DNA from: Cyanodermella asteris
Lineage: Eukaryota > Ascomycota > Lecanoromycetes > Ostropales > Stictidaceae
Length of the DNA stretch: 64,000 nucleotides
Reading direction: 5' to 3'
NCBI GenBank assembly: GCA_900618795.1
Contig: UYJD01000006.1
Location: forward strand, 197,550-261,549
Shown here piece by piece: positions 22,401 through 31,097 of the stretch (position 1 is the stretch's first letter; every line of letters begins with the position of its first letter). The notes under the pieces were generated by a model, which saw only the letters and a program-made list of their open reading frames with translations, was not told the DNA's origin and searched no databases. The position numbers and the translations under genes were made by a program.

Positions 22401-22793
22401 ACCAAAGGATCACCGGTGTACTGTTACGCTAGCCGCTTCGCTCCCTGGCTTCGGTGGCATTCAATATCCGCCATGACTGCTGTTGATATATCGCTTTTCA
22501 ACGCCGGCCCTCTCGAGCAGCCGTCTCATTACCGCATCTCACACAGGCACAGCCATACAGTTCCTTCCATACAACCCTCGAATCCCCTCATGTCTCTTGA
22601 TCCCCGAGCCAGTCATTGTCCGCTCTTTATAGAACCTCACTTCACAAACTCGCCTACACGGGATGAACACTTGGCTGATGAGCCACTTCGACACAATCAG
22701 GAACACACTTCTCCGGAATCTAATCCCACAAGGTGTATCCTGGCCAAGATTAAAACGATCAAGCTCGATACACCGGCACTCCGTCGAGCTCAA
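19452..22793. other. 3.3-kb intergenic region, no confident gene
   Basis: The first 250 bp are AT-rich 3' flank of the GPI protein. ORFs at 20919-21278 (plus, 119 aa) and 21947-22405 (minus, 152 aa, one hydrophobic segment) are the best candidates for unrecognised genes, but neither shows a family motif or start context I can defend. From about 22416 the frame of the next gene is already open. Confidence 0.4.
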
Positions 22794-24167
22794 ATGGCCT
22801 TCCAGCATCCACCCCGGTCGTCCTCGCTGGTTCGAGGCGCTCCAAGGCCATATGGTCAAACAACGCCAGGAGCTGAACCGTCTGCATTTGCCAGCACCAC
22901 CGCCCGTCTCCAGCAAACCCACATCGACCTATCTCTAAACGAAGTACTACAGAGCAGCAGCCATGCCAGAAACCAATCTCTACAACAACGCCGTACCCAA
23001 GGTGCACTGACCATCGCAAGCCCCACAGCTCGACAAGCAAGAGGAAGACCAGCTGGTCCGATGATCTGGCTCCCAGACGAGCAGGTCTGGTTGCTAGCAG
23101 ACTCCGACGCCGTCGCAAACGCCACATCGACAGGCGTCACCTTCCCCAACTCCGCTCCGCTAGGTGATGCTAGCCGAGCAGAACCCACAGAGCGCGGTCG
23201 AAGGAGGGAAGGCGGCCAGGACGCAAGGGCAAGGCTCCACCGCTCCGACAGCAGTCCCATCCGAACTCAGTTCCTCAGACTCATCCTCAAGAGCGACGCC
23301 GACACGAGCTTCAGTGCACAGGATTGGACCACCGGCGCGACCAGTGGACCGTCGGCGGTGGAAGAAGATGCCATCTGGTACGCAGAGCAACAGGCACGAG
23401 CCCGCTCGAGACGAGATCAGGACAGATTCTCGCCGATGCTCCAACAGGCGCTCGTCGGGGTCGACCTACCACTAGATCCGGAATCTTCCGGCGAATACCT
23501 CGCCGTCCCCGGCGAAGAGGAGGTCTGGGCAGCACACGCGATGCGAAGGTCATCCACGATGGGAGACCTCGACAACATCGCCAGCGTGCTGGCCAACGCC
23601 CAACCGAGTCAAAGACGCACGATCGCTCAGCGACGAAGCGGGAGTCTCAGGAGCAGGGTCAGCACGGTTGGAAACGAAGATTACCTGTACGACTCTTCCG
23701 CAGCGCTCCACGTCCGCGACGTCAGGGAAACGGCACACAGACGGCGACACAGCGAAGACGACGCGCAGACACCACGGACCGCAGCCGACGAAGAGGGCTA
23801 CAACCATGAATGGCTGGCAAGTCTGATCGCGCAGGGAGTCGTGCCCGAGGGCATCTTCACACCACGCGGCAGCGTCGCCGACAGAGCAGGAGATGGAGCT
23901 GCTACTCCTCGTGGCACTAGCAGGGCGGCAGTGTTGGAACGACAAAGTGCCGACGACGTGAGCAGCCCGACCCTGAGCGCGGTCAGTCCGGTGGTTGGAG
24001 GTCTCAGTCGAAGCGCGACAGCGGCCAATCAAGGGAGCATATCGAGAGATAGATGGATGAGCATCAGTACTACTGCGGGAGATGAGACGAGGAATAGCGT
24101 GGATGCGAGAGATGGTGGCGAAGTCAGTCCGGTCAGCAGTAGGGGCCGCGACAGCCTCTACGATTGA
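22794..24167 (+). CDS. Disordered fungal protein of unknown function
   Basis: 457 aa from the ATG at 22794 (context TCAAATGG). The frame is open upstream to ATGs at 22473 and 22416, but that part is low-complexity and reads like leader sequence. The protein is rich in Ser, Arg and Gln and mostly disordered. Two blocks look ordered or conserved: MIWLPDEQVWLLADSD near residue 90, and a central acidic/aromatic region with DAIWYAEQQARARSRRDQDR and EYLAVPGEEEVWAAHAM. The C-terminal half carries Arg-x-x-Ser motifs (RRSSTM, RRRHSED) that suit phosphorylation. There is no enzymatic domain, TM segment or signal peptide. I do not recognise a characterised homologue; reality of the gene rests on the long frame and its composition. 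Confidence 0.7.
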   Translation: MAFQHPPRSSSLVRGAPRPYGQTTPGAEPSAFASTTARLQQTHIDLSLNEVLQSSSHARNQSLQQRRTQGALTIASPTARQARGRPAGPMIWLPDEQVWLLADSDAVANATSTGVTFPNSAPLGDASRAEPTERGRRREGGQDARARLHRSDSSPIRTQFLRLILKSDADTSFSAQDWTTGATSGPSAVEEDAIWYAEQQARARSRRDQDRFSPMLQQALVGVDLPLDPESSGEYLAVPGEEEVWAAHAMRRSSTMGDLDNIASVLANAQPSQRRTIAQRRSGSLRSRVSTVGNEDYLYDSSAALHVRDVRETAHRRRHSEDDAQTPRTAADEEGYNHEWLASLIAQGVVPEGIFTPRGSVADRAGDGAATPRGTSRAAVLERQSADDVSSPTLSAVSPVVGGLSRSATAANQGSISRDRWMSISTTAGDETRNSVDARDGGEVSPVSSRGRDSLYD

Positions 24168-24700
24168 AAGAGGCCAGGGCTGAAACCCCGCCACAAAGAC
24201 CCTTCCAATACATTTTCCTTCGCAATCAAGCTGGCTACAAGCTATGGCCTGCCATCCGCAGCTTTACTCCTTATCGAGATGCCAGAGGAGGTGGTGGAAT
24301 AGGCTAGACGCTATTTCTCTTCTCATCGAACGGAGTATGCCGTTACGAACTTGCCTCTGGGATCACTACCTACTTTGCAGATGGTTAAAAATAAAGACGG
24401 TCAGATGATGCACCGCTATTTTTATCTTCTGTTTTACCAACGAGACCATCCTTGTCGTTCGTATCAGTCCACACGTTCACTGCAGCCAAGAGCTTTCACC
24501 TTCTGCTGCCCGTGTAATTGGCCAGTCGACCCGATGGCGCTCACTTCTGCACGGTAGCTTCCTGCGATGGCGCTGGTGACCTGACCTATTCTATCACCTC
24601 CCTGCATGCACGGCATATCTAGGTCGGATAGTGGTCGCGGCCGAGGCAAGCTCACAGAAGTCGACGTGGTTGGCAGGCGTCAGTGTACATACGTAGTTTA
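24168..24700. other. 3' flanking region, nothing recognised
   Basis: Downstream flank of the disordered protein and of the small minus-strand gene ending at 24701. No ORF of interest. Confidence 0.5.
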
Positions 24701-25056
24701 TCAATAGCGAGTCACTCGCACAATCTCGATACTGTCGATGAAGTATGTTGACATGCAGCTCCTCCTTGAGACAAGAGTACCTACCTGTAAACAGGCGAAC
24801 CAGATAAATTTATCATGACGCCCGAAAAAGGGAGATTCGCGATCATCATCGTGCTCCCGCTTGCTCGAAGCCATGCAGTATCGTCGGCGATTTCCTGCAG
24901 CCGTACAAAGTCGGCTATCTTGCACTCGACATGTCGTACCAGGCTGAGAAGTTTCCAAAATTCCTCGGCGTCGGTGGTAACACGAACGATCCTGACACTT
25001 TTCACCGGCGTCAGCGTCGCGAAGCTCACTCGAGGGCTTATCCAAGCCGAAAACAT
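24701..25056 (-). CDS. Small spliced hypothetical protein
   Basis: Two exons on the minus strand, 25056-24785 and 24731-24701, joined 303 nt, 100 aa. The 53-bp intron has a GTAGGT donor and CGACAG acceptor, and the join keeps the frame open to a TGA, while unspliced reading stops at once inside the donor. The product begins MFSAWISPRVSFATLTPVK and has ordered-looking blocks (DAEEFWKLLSLVRHVECK, NLPFSGVMINLSGSPVY). There is no signal peptide, TM segment or recognised domain. Size and lack of a family leave it uncertain; the splice geometry is the main argument. Confidence 0.4.
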
Positions 25057-25874
25057 TGCTGCAGGGAAACCTATTTTTGGCGTGCTTTGCGTATCAGGCT
25101 GCCCAGGGGTCAGAATCGGATGAGGCTCTGGTCGGATTAGCCGATCTTCTCGGGGGGCTGGGTAAAGTGATGACAGCCCCTTTCTTGCCCGAGGTTAAAT
25201 AGCATCGATAAGTAGTAATCAGTTGGAGGGTTTTCCGGGATACAAACGAAAGGCTTGGATTATAGCGACAGAAGAAAATTGACGAGGAAGGCGGGCTGTG
25301 GAACAGTCAATGTGAAAATATATTTTGACGCTTCTGACTGGACATGCTCTTCATTCGTCTTGCAGATGCTGGCCTGAGTTCAAGCATTCGTTGGGGTGAG
25401 ATTTGTTGCAGTGACCGTGAAATACTCTTGATCACTCGACTATAGAGCTGTCGAACGCGCAAGTAGACGCCTAGCTGGGCGATCGAGTGGCATGTGGCTA
25501 GAAATTTGACCGCACAGATGCATTGAATACATTGTTGCGTACTTTATATCTGCTGGGCACTGTGCTTTGCAAGATGTGAGACCACGCGTGAAATCGGGTT
25601 CGAACACAAACAGGTGCCCGGAAGAGAGGCCCGGCGGGTGACTCAGCGGACAGTCCAGCGGGGAGTCCAGCGGGCGTCAGCCGATTTTCCGTCGGAGTCT
25701 CGTGCTCCGCATGATCTGCGCGTGACGTCGCTCGGCCTCCAGGCAGCTTTGAGCCGCCAGCTCCCATCTCCAAGCTCAAACAAACATACAAAGCTGCCCG
25801 GCAGACAACACAGTCAAGCCTGGTCCAACGCGGTTTCAAGCTTTGCAGCTACATTGTACACAGTCCCTACCAGC
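25057..25874. other. Intergenic, Vam7 upstream region
   Basis: Divergent promoter space of the small hypothetical gene and the SNARE gene. The SNARE frame is open from 25614, but the part before 25875 has no family sequence. Confidence 0.5.
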
Positions 25875-27005
25875 ATGGTGCCGTCGTTCGAAATCTCCGT
25901 GCCGTCTGCAGCCACCACTTCCCCAGCAGGCGGAAAACCGTACACAGCCTACCAGATTGCTGTCCGTCTTCCTCTTCGCACATACACCCTGTCCAAACGA
26001 TACTCCGATTTTACGACCCTGCAGAGTGTTTTGACGCAGCAGACTTCGCAAGCTCCGCCAGCGTCGTTACCTCCCAAGCATTTCTTCTCCTCTACCGTCA
26101 ACAACCCAGCCCTGACGGAAGAGCGACGGAAAGGGCTAGAGACATATTTACAAGCAATATCCGCACATGAGGACTCAAGATGGAGGGATGCACCGGCCTG
26201 GCGAAGTTTCCTCAACCTGCCGCCCGCAAGTCATACGGCTAGTGCGAGGAGTACAGCTGCTGGGAGCCTACACAGTCAATATACCACCTCCTCGGCCGAC
26301 GCGGCATCAGATCCCACTGTATGGCTAGACACACACCGCGAGGTCGTGTCTTTCCTACAGAATGCCAAAGAACGCTTAACGGCACGGAACAACGCTCAAG
26401 GCCCATCAGCCCAGCAGCAAGAAGGGGCAGCCGCCAAGAAAGCCCTCGTCCGCGCCGGTTCGCTCCTACAAACCTTGGAAAAAGGACTGAAAGGATCCGG
26501 AAACGACTGGGGCGAGCAACGGCTCGGTGAAGGCGAGATACGGCGACGCCGAGACTTGCTGAGCGCCGCTCGCAAGGAACGAGATCGCCTGGAAGAGCTC
26601 CAAGCGAACATCGGGCGGAAAGAAGGGTACGACGAGGATGTACGGGAGAAAGAGCAGTTGGGCGGCGGCGCTACATCCAAAGCTGGTGCGTTGTTTTCCG
26701 GTAAAGCTTCGAGAGCCGGTGGGCGTGGTGCTGTGGGCAAAGGACGGGTGCTGGGGAAAGAGACGGCGCAGACGCGGGAGCTGGATAATGCTGGGGTTTT
26801 GCAGCTTCAGCAGCAGGTCATGGAGGATCAGGATGAGAATATCAACATTCTGGCTGCGGCTGTGAGACGGCAGAGGGATCTTGCGGCGCAGATTAATGAA
26901 GAGCTGGAGGTGCAGAATGATATGCTCAATGGGTTGGACGATGATGTTACCAGGCTGGATGGGAAGCTCGGGGTTGCCAGGAAGAGAGTCGACAAGATCA
27001 GCTAA
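25875..27005 (+). CDS. vam7: Vacuolar Qc-SNARE with PX domain
   Basis: 376 aa, no intron, close to the usual Vam7 length. The N-terminal PX domain (about residues 1-115) includes SFEISVPSA, the basic RTYTLSKRYSDF phosphoinositide-binding strand and the Pro-rich LPPKHFF loop. After a charged linker, the C-terminus (about 310-375) is a SNARE helix with heptads around MEDQDENINILAAAVRRQ and LNGLDDDVTRLDGKL, including the zero-layer Gln. There is no transmembrane anchor, as known for Vam7, which relies on PI3P binding for vacuole docking. It acts with Vam3, Vti1 and Nyv1 in vacuole fusion. I chose 25875 because the PX domain starts there; the open frame before it is Arg/Ser-rich filler. Confidence 0.92.
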   Translation: MVPSFEISVPSAATTSPAGGKPYTAYQIAVRLPLRTYTLSKRYSDFTTLQSVLTQQTSQAPPASLPPKHFFSSTVNNPALTEERRKGLETYLQAISAHEDSRWRDAPAWRSFLNLPPASHTASARSTAAGSLHSQYTTSSADAASDPTVWLDTHREVVSFLQNAKERLTARNNAQGPSAQQQEGAAAKKALVRAGSLLQTLEKGLKGSGNDWGEQRLGEGEIRRRRDLLSAARKERDRLEELQANIGRKEGYDEDVREKEQLGGGATSKAGALFSGKASRAGGRGAVGKGRVLGKETAQTRELDNAGVLQLQQQVMEDQDENINILAAAVRRQRDLAAQINEELEVQNDMLNGLDDDVTRLDGKLGVARKRVDKIS

Positions 27006-27452
27006 GATTCTGCACTTGTGTGGTGTCCCTGGGTTGTTGTGTTTGGATAGTGTCTTCCAGCGATCTTAGCGAAGCGTCAACATTTCTATCTCTGAATCAA
27101 TCGACTTGTTACGGATCGGTTCCTGATTTGAGGTAGATTGCATCACTTTGGACCTTTGCATGCCCTCACGTCACGCAGAATAGGACGATTAAAGCCCCAG
27201 GCACTCTCGAATCTCTCAACGCAATTGTTAACGTTCGTGAGCTGGGCTCCTGAGATCTAAACATGAAGCTCGGCACCAGTGGACTAGCGCGCCAAGACGT
27301 CGCGGCTCCCCACGGAGCGAAGTTGGAGAAACTCCATCCTTCTTCCGAGCCCCAACCTCTCGTTACTTACTTCTTCTCTTTCAGCTTCCCCATGAAGTCT
27401 CCACCTCCACACCGTACCCTCACGGGCTGCCTGCCGTCTGACCTCGTTCACG
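27006..27452. other. Intergenic, promoter of 3-HIBADH
   Basis: 447 bp between the Vam7 stop and the dehydrogenase start. No ORF of note; pyrimidine-rich before the ATG at 27453, as in many fungal leaders. Confidence 0.5.
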
Positions 27453-28697
27453 ATGGCCGCCATCGTCCGCCGTAGTCTGCTACCTACACGCCACACCACT
27501 TCCCTCTACTCGACGGGCCGGTCGTTCGGTACCAGCACCCGGCGAGATACAAATTATGGCTTCATCGGCCTCGGCGCCATGGGCTACCCCATGGCCGCGA
27601 ACCTGAGAGCCAAGATCGACTCACGGGACACCGTCGTCGTGCAAGATGCCAATCCCCAGTCGTCGGAGAAGTTCAAGGCAGAGCACGGCACCGGCGTGTC
27701 CGTGGCCGACTCGTCCTCGGACGCGGCGAAAAACTCGGTACGTACCTTTTTGATACGACTCGCTAGTACGGCACCTTGGGGGCCCTGAATCCTTTACTCG
27801 CTTTGTATGATGATCATGTTTTCCCTATCTTCTGATTCTAAGTGCGTGCTTCGGCTCGTCTCTTGATGTCACAAACACATAGCCAATCCTCTGATAAGCA
27901 TTGCTTTACATCTCAATACACAAGTTGGTGCAAAGGCCACTCGCTGATATTGCTGTCAGGACATTGTCATTACGGTGCTTCCTGAGCCACAACACGTCCA
28001 AGGCGTGTTCGAGAAGATCCTCTCGTCAAAGCTCAACGAGCCTCCGAGCGGTAAGGAGCGTCTCTTCATCGACTGCTCAACCATCGATGTCATCACCTCC
28101 CGCGACGTGGCCTCGAAGGTCACCGCTGCCGGTGCAGGTCGTTTCATCGATGCTCCCATGTCGGGTGGAGTGGTGGGAGCGCGGGCCGCTTCGCTGACCT
28201 TCATGTACGGTGCCGACGAGGAGCTCAAATCCACAATCGAACCCACATTGCTGCTTCTTGGCAAACGCGCTGCCTACATGGGAGGGCAGGGCAATGGACT
28301 CGCAGCCAAGCTCGCAAATAACTATGCTCTTGCGATACAGCAGATTGCGATTGCTGAGGCGATGAACCTTGGTATCAAGCTCGGCCTTGACGGTAAAGCG
28401 TTGGGTGAGCTTATCAGCTCGAGCTCGGGGTCCAGCTGGTCGAGCAAGGTCAACAATCCAGTTCCCGGTGTCAGCCCTGGCGCTCCGGCGGAAAGGAATT
28501 ACGCCGGTGGATTTGGTATCAACCTCATGAGGAAGGACCTGAGGCTGGCCATGACTGCCGCAGACGAAGCTCAGATTCCCCTATTGCTGGCTAACAGGGT
28601 CCGCGAGCTGTACGATGAAGTGTCCAAAGCTGACGGTCAACCCGGAGGCGGCAGAGACTTTAGCATCGTCTATGACTGGCTTCTCAAGCAGAAATGA
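27453..28697 (+). CDS. 3-hydroxyisobutyrate dehydrogenase, mitochondrial
   Basis: Two exons, 27453-27737 and 27960-28697, joined 1023 nt, 340 aa. The intron is 222 bp (GTACGT donor, GTCAG acceptor), long for this window. The first 30 or so residues are Arg/Ser/Thr-rich and lack acidic residues, a typical mitochondrial presequence. Then comes the NAD-binding start GFIGLGAMGYPMAANL, the strand DIVITVLPEP directly after the splice, the substrate-binding DAPMSGGVVGARAASLTFM, and the catalytic-lysine motif GNGLAAKLANN. It oxidises 3-hydroxyisobutyrate to methylmalonate semialdehyde in mitochondrial valine degradation. A related beta-hydroxyacid dehydrogenase role is the only real alternative. Confidence 0.93.
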
Positions 28698-28764
28698 ATT
28701 ATTGCCCGAGTTTGCCAAATCACCTTACCATCGTTTCGTTTCGCTTCCCTCCATACCGCGCAAA

Positions 28765-29589
28765 TCACTGAAATTCGCCGAACTCGCCGTCGTCAAATCC
28801 TAGATTCGCGAGCTCTTGCTTCTTCGCATCAGCAATCTCAGCGCTGCGTCTCCTCTCCTTGCTCTGCGAAGCACTAGGAGGCGGCGGCAAGAAACCCGAG
28901 AACCCGCCCACCAGCTTGTCGTCTGCAGCCGCACCATCATCATCTGCCTTCGCCCTCCGAATCCGGGGTACATCAACCTTGACCGTCTCGCCCTCCTTCA
29001 AACTCCAATCCCGCTTGACCGCCGAAGCCCCCGCAGTCCCCTTTGCCCGTGCAGCACTCCCACTCCCAACACCACCCCCCATCGCAGCACCCGCCTCCCA
29101 CCCCAGCGTCTTCCTCGCCTCCTGCAACGCAACGCTGAAATCAAACGCCGAGCTCCGATCCTCGAACCCGATCCCCAGAACCGCCTTCCTCCCGCCATCT
29201 TGCACCGTGACCGCGAAGAACCGGCTGGAATCCGTCGCCTGCATCACCACGTTTGCGTGCGTGTACGGCGCCGCTGCGAAGAGTTCTCCGGAGTTGGGTT
29301 CTTCGAGGAGGAGCGAGATTGTCAGGTCGGATTTGTGGTCCGAGGACGCCGAGGACGTGGAAGAGGTGGATGTGGAAGAGGTCGAGGGGGTTGAAGAGAG
29401 TGGTGAGCGCTCGAGGAGACGGAGGCGAGGGCTGAGTTTGGAGGCTTGGTCGATGTAGATTTCTTGCGCGGGGGGCCGGGTCCAGGTCGAGGCGACGTGG
29501 CCCCTGGACGAGGACATGGGTGGGATCATGTAGACGTGGAGGCTGGGGGAGAGGAAGAGGATGCGTTCGATTGCGTCGGTGGTCGACAT
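28765..29589 (-). CDS. NECAP-type adaptin-ear-binding endocytic protein
   Basis: 274 aa, no intron. The N-terminal half is the NECAP PHear domain: AIERILFLSPSLHVYMIPP at the start, then EIYIDQASKL, AVLGIGFEDRSSAFDFSVAL and the helix QEARKTLGWE. A Ser/Thr-rich loop expands the domain near residue 70. The C-terminus is disordered, Gly/Ala-rich and ends in LGFDDGEFGEFQ, an acidic aromatic tail of the type that binds adaptor ear domains. It is expected on clathrin-coated vesicles, linked to AP-1 or AP-2. Start 29589 was chosen because the 22 codons upstream to the ATG at 29655 have no domain sequence. It converges closely on the dehydrogenase gene: 67 bp separate the two stops. Confidence 0.88.
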   Translation of the reverse strand: MSTTDAIERILFLSPSLHVYMIPPMSSSRGHVASTWTRPPAQEIYIDQASKLSPRLRLLERSPLSSTPSTSSTSTSSTSSASSDHKSDLTISLLLEEPNSGELFAAAPYTHANVVMQATDSSRFFAVTVQDGGRKAVLGIGFEDRSSAFDFSVALQEARKTLGWEAGAAMGGGVGSGSAARAKGTAGASAVKRDWSLKEGETVKVDVPRIRRAKADDDGAAADDKLVGGFSGFLPPPPSASQSKERRRSAEIADAKKQELANLGFDDGEFGEFQ

Positions 29590-30049
29590 GTTGGATGGGA
29601 GATGAAATTGATTTATCTCGAAATAGACAAAAGTTGGTAATTGTCCAGGTCTCAAACTTGATGTCTTGGTCGTAGGTTTCCTGTGGTGAGGTAGATGAGT
29701 CTCTTCAGCTCAGAGGCACTTTATACGAGTATGTCGGTCTCGAACTTCTTTCTGCTGACTCGGCAGGTGCATAGATCGGTGTGGTAGGTAGTCATGGTGG
29801 CTCGCGAAGTAGACAGATGATATCGTCGTGGAGAGAGAGTTCCGTTCAGCCCCGCGCAGGAAGATGATGCGCCTACGATCTACCAAGTACTTACTACTCC
29901 TGTATTCTCCGCAACATATCTATCTCTCCGCCGCTCTCATCTCACCTCCAAATAGTGTTACGGAACTGAACTTTTCCCCAAGAGTGCACACATCTTCAGG
30001 GAAGCCATGCGATGACATGAGAGAGAAAAAATCCCCCGCAGCTCGCGTC
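29590..30049. other. Divergent intergenic region, NECAP and G-patch genes
   Basis: 460 bp shared upstream region of the minus-strand NECAP gene and the plus-strand G-patch gene. The G-patch frame is open from 29828, but family sequence starts only at 30050. Confidence 0.5.
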
Positions 30050-30900
30050 ATGTCAGAACCACAAGACGACGAATACTTTGTCCCCCTGCAAGACCAACGC
30101 GTCTGGGGCGCAGGCATCAAGCGGAAACGCATCACCTTCGTGCCCGCAGCCGCTCCCAACTCCAAAGAGAGCGCACCGTCCCCTCCTCCCCCGAGCACAG
30201 AGTCCGCCGCATCGAGATACCTATCCATAGTGCTAAAGAACAAACCAGCAGATCCGGCGCTCCGAACCGGGAGAACCGAAATCGTCGCCGAACCAGCCCG
30301 CCGAATCCCCAGAAGCTGCGAGGCAACCGACTCTAGAACAGAATGCGGAGACATGTCCCGTCTGCAACGCACCCCTAGACGACGAACCCTCGCCCCCCCT
30401 CGACCCTACAACCACTCCTCCAGACCCCGAGCACGCGTCACCGGGACCATCTCGCCAGAGGCCCCGTCGCCACGAATCCTCCCTCGCGCACCAACTGTGC
30501 CTCGCGCAGGCGCACCCTCCGTCCGCGATCGACCGCTCGCGGCCCGGCGCCAGGTACCTGGCCAGCTACGGGTGGGATCCGGACGCGCGCGCCGGGCTCG
30601 GGGCCAGGGGGGGGTGGGATCCTGGCTCCCGTCAAGGGGAAGATCAAAAACGATACGGTGGGGTTGGGGGCGGAGGCGGAGATGGAGATGGAGATGGAGA
30701 AGGTGAGAAAGGGGAAGAGGGCGCGGGGGAAGGAGGTTGTGGTGGAGAGGGAGCGGGAGCGTGGTGAGGGGAGGGATTTCAGGATGGGGGCTGGACAGGT
30801 TAGGAGGCAGTGGGAGAGGGAGAAGAGGGAGACGGAACGGTTGAGGGAGATGATTTTTAGGGACGACAAGGTGGCGGCGTATCTTGGGGAAGCTGCATAG
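30050..30900 (+). CDS. G-patch domain protein, reading frame broken twice
   Basis: The gene reads in three successive frames. From 30050 it encodes MSEPQDDEYFVPLQDQ, GAGIKRKRITFVP and SRYLSIVLKNK. From about 30265 to 30606 the next frame gives a zinc-ribbon-like CPVCNAPLDD, ESSLAHQLCLAQAHPPS and RYLASYGWDPDARAGLG. From about 30615 the third frame gives the rest of the G-patch (ILAPVKGKIKNDTVGLG) and a charged coiled tail to the stop at 30900. The second shift lies at a run of eight Gs (30607-30614), where seven would keep one frame through the G-patch. The first shift lies between about 30236 and 30300, and I find no intron of normal size there. Conserved motifs on both sides argue for assembly errors or very recent breaks. 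The family (GPANK1-like) probably assists a DEAH helicase; that role is inference. Confidence 0.7.
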
Positions 30901-31097
30901 ACCTACAGGAAGTTTTTTACGGGAGCACGACCTTTCACGACTTGATGCTTAGATACTCAGAGGACCTTTGGCGACGGATAGTACAGGACCTCTCATAATT
31001 CACCACGAAGAAGCTGGTACGAGAATTACAATCGGCTTTCAACGAATGGCCATCACTATATATGTAACGTATTCTTGTGCATCCAACAAGCCATGGC

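Noticed and set aside
28816-29458. Plus-strand ORFs over the NECAP gene
   Set aside because: Antisense shadows; the PHear domain is on the minus strand.
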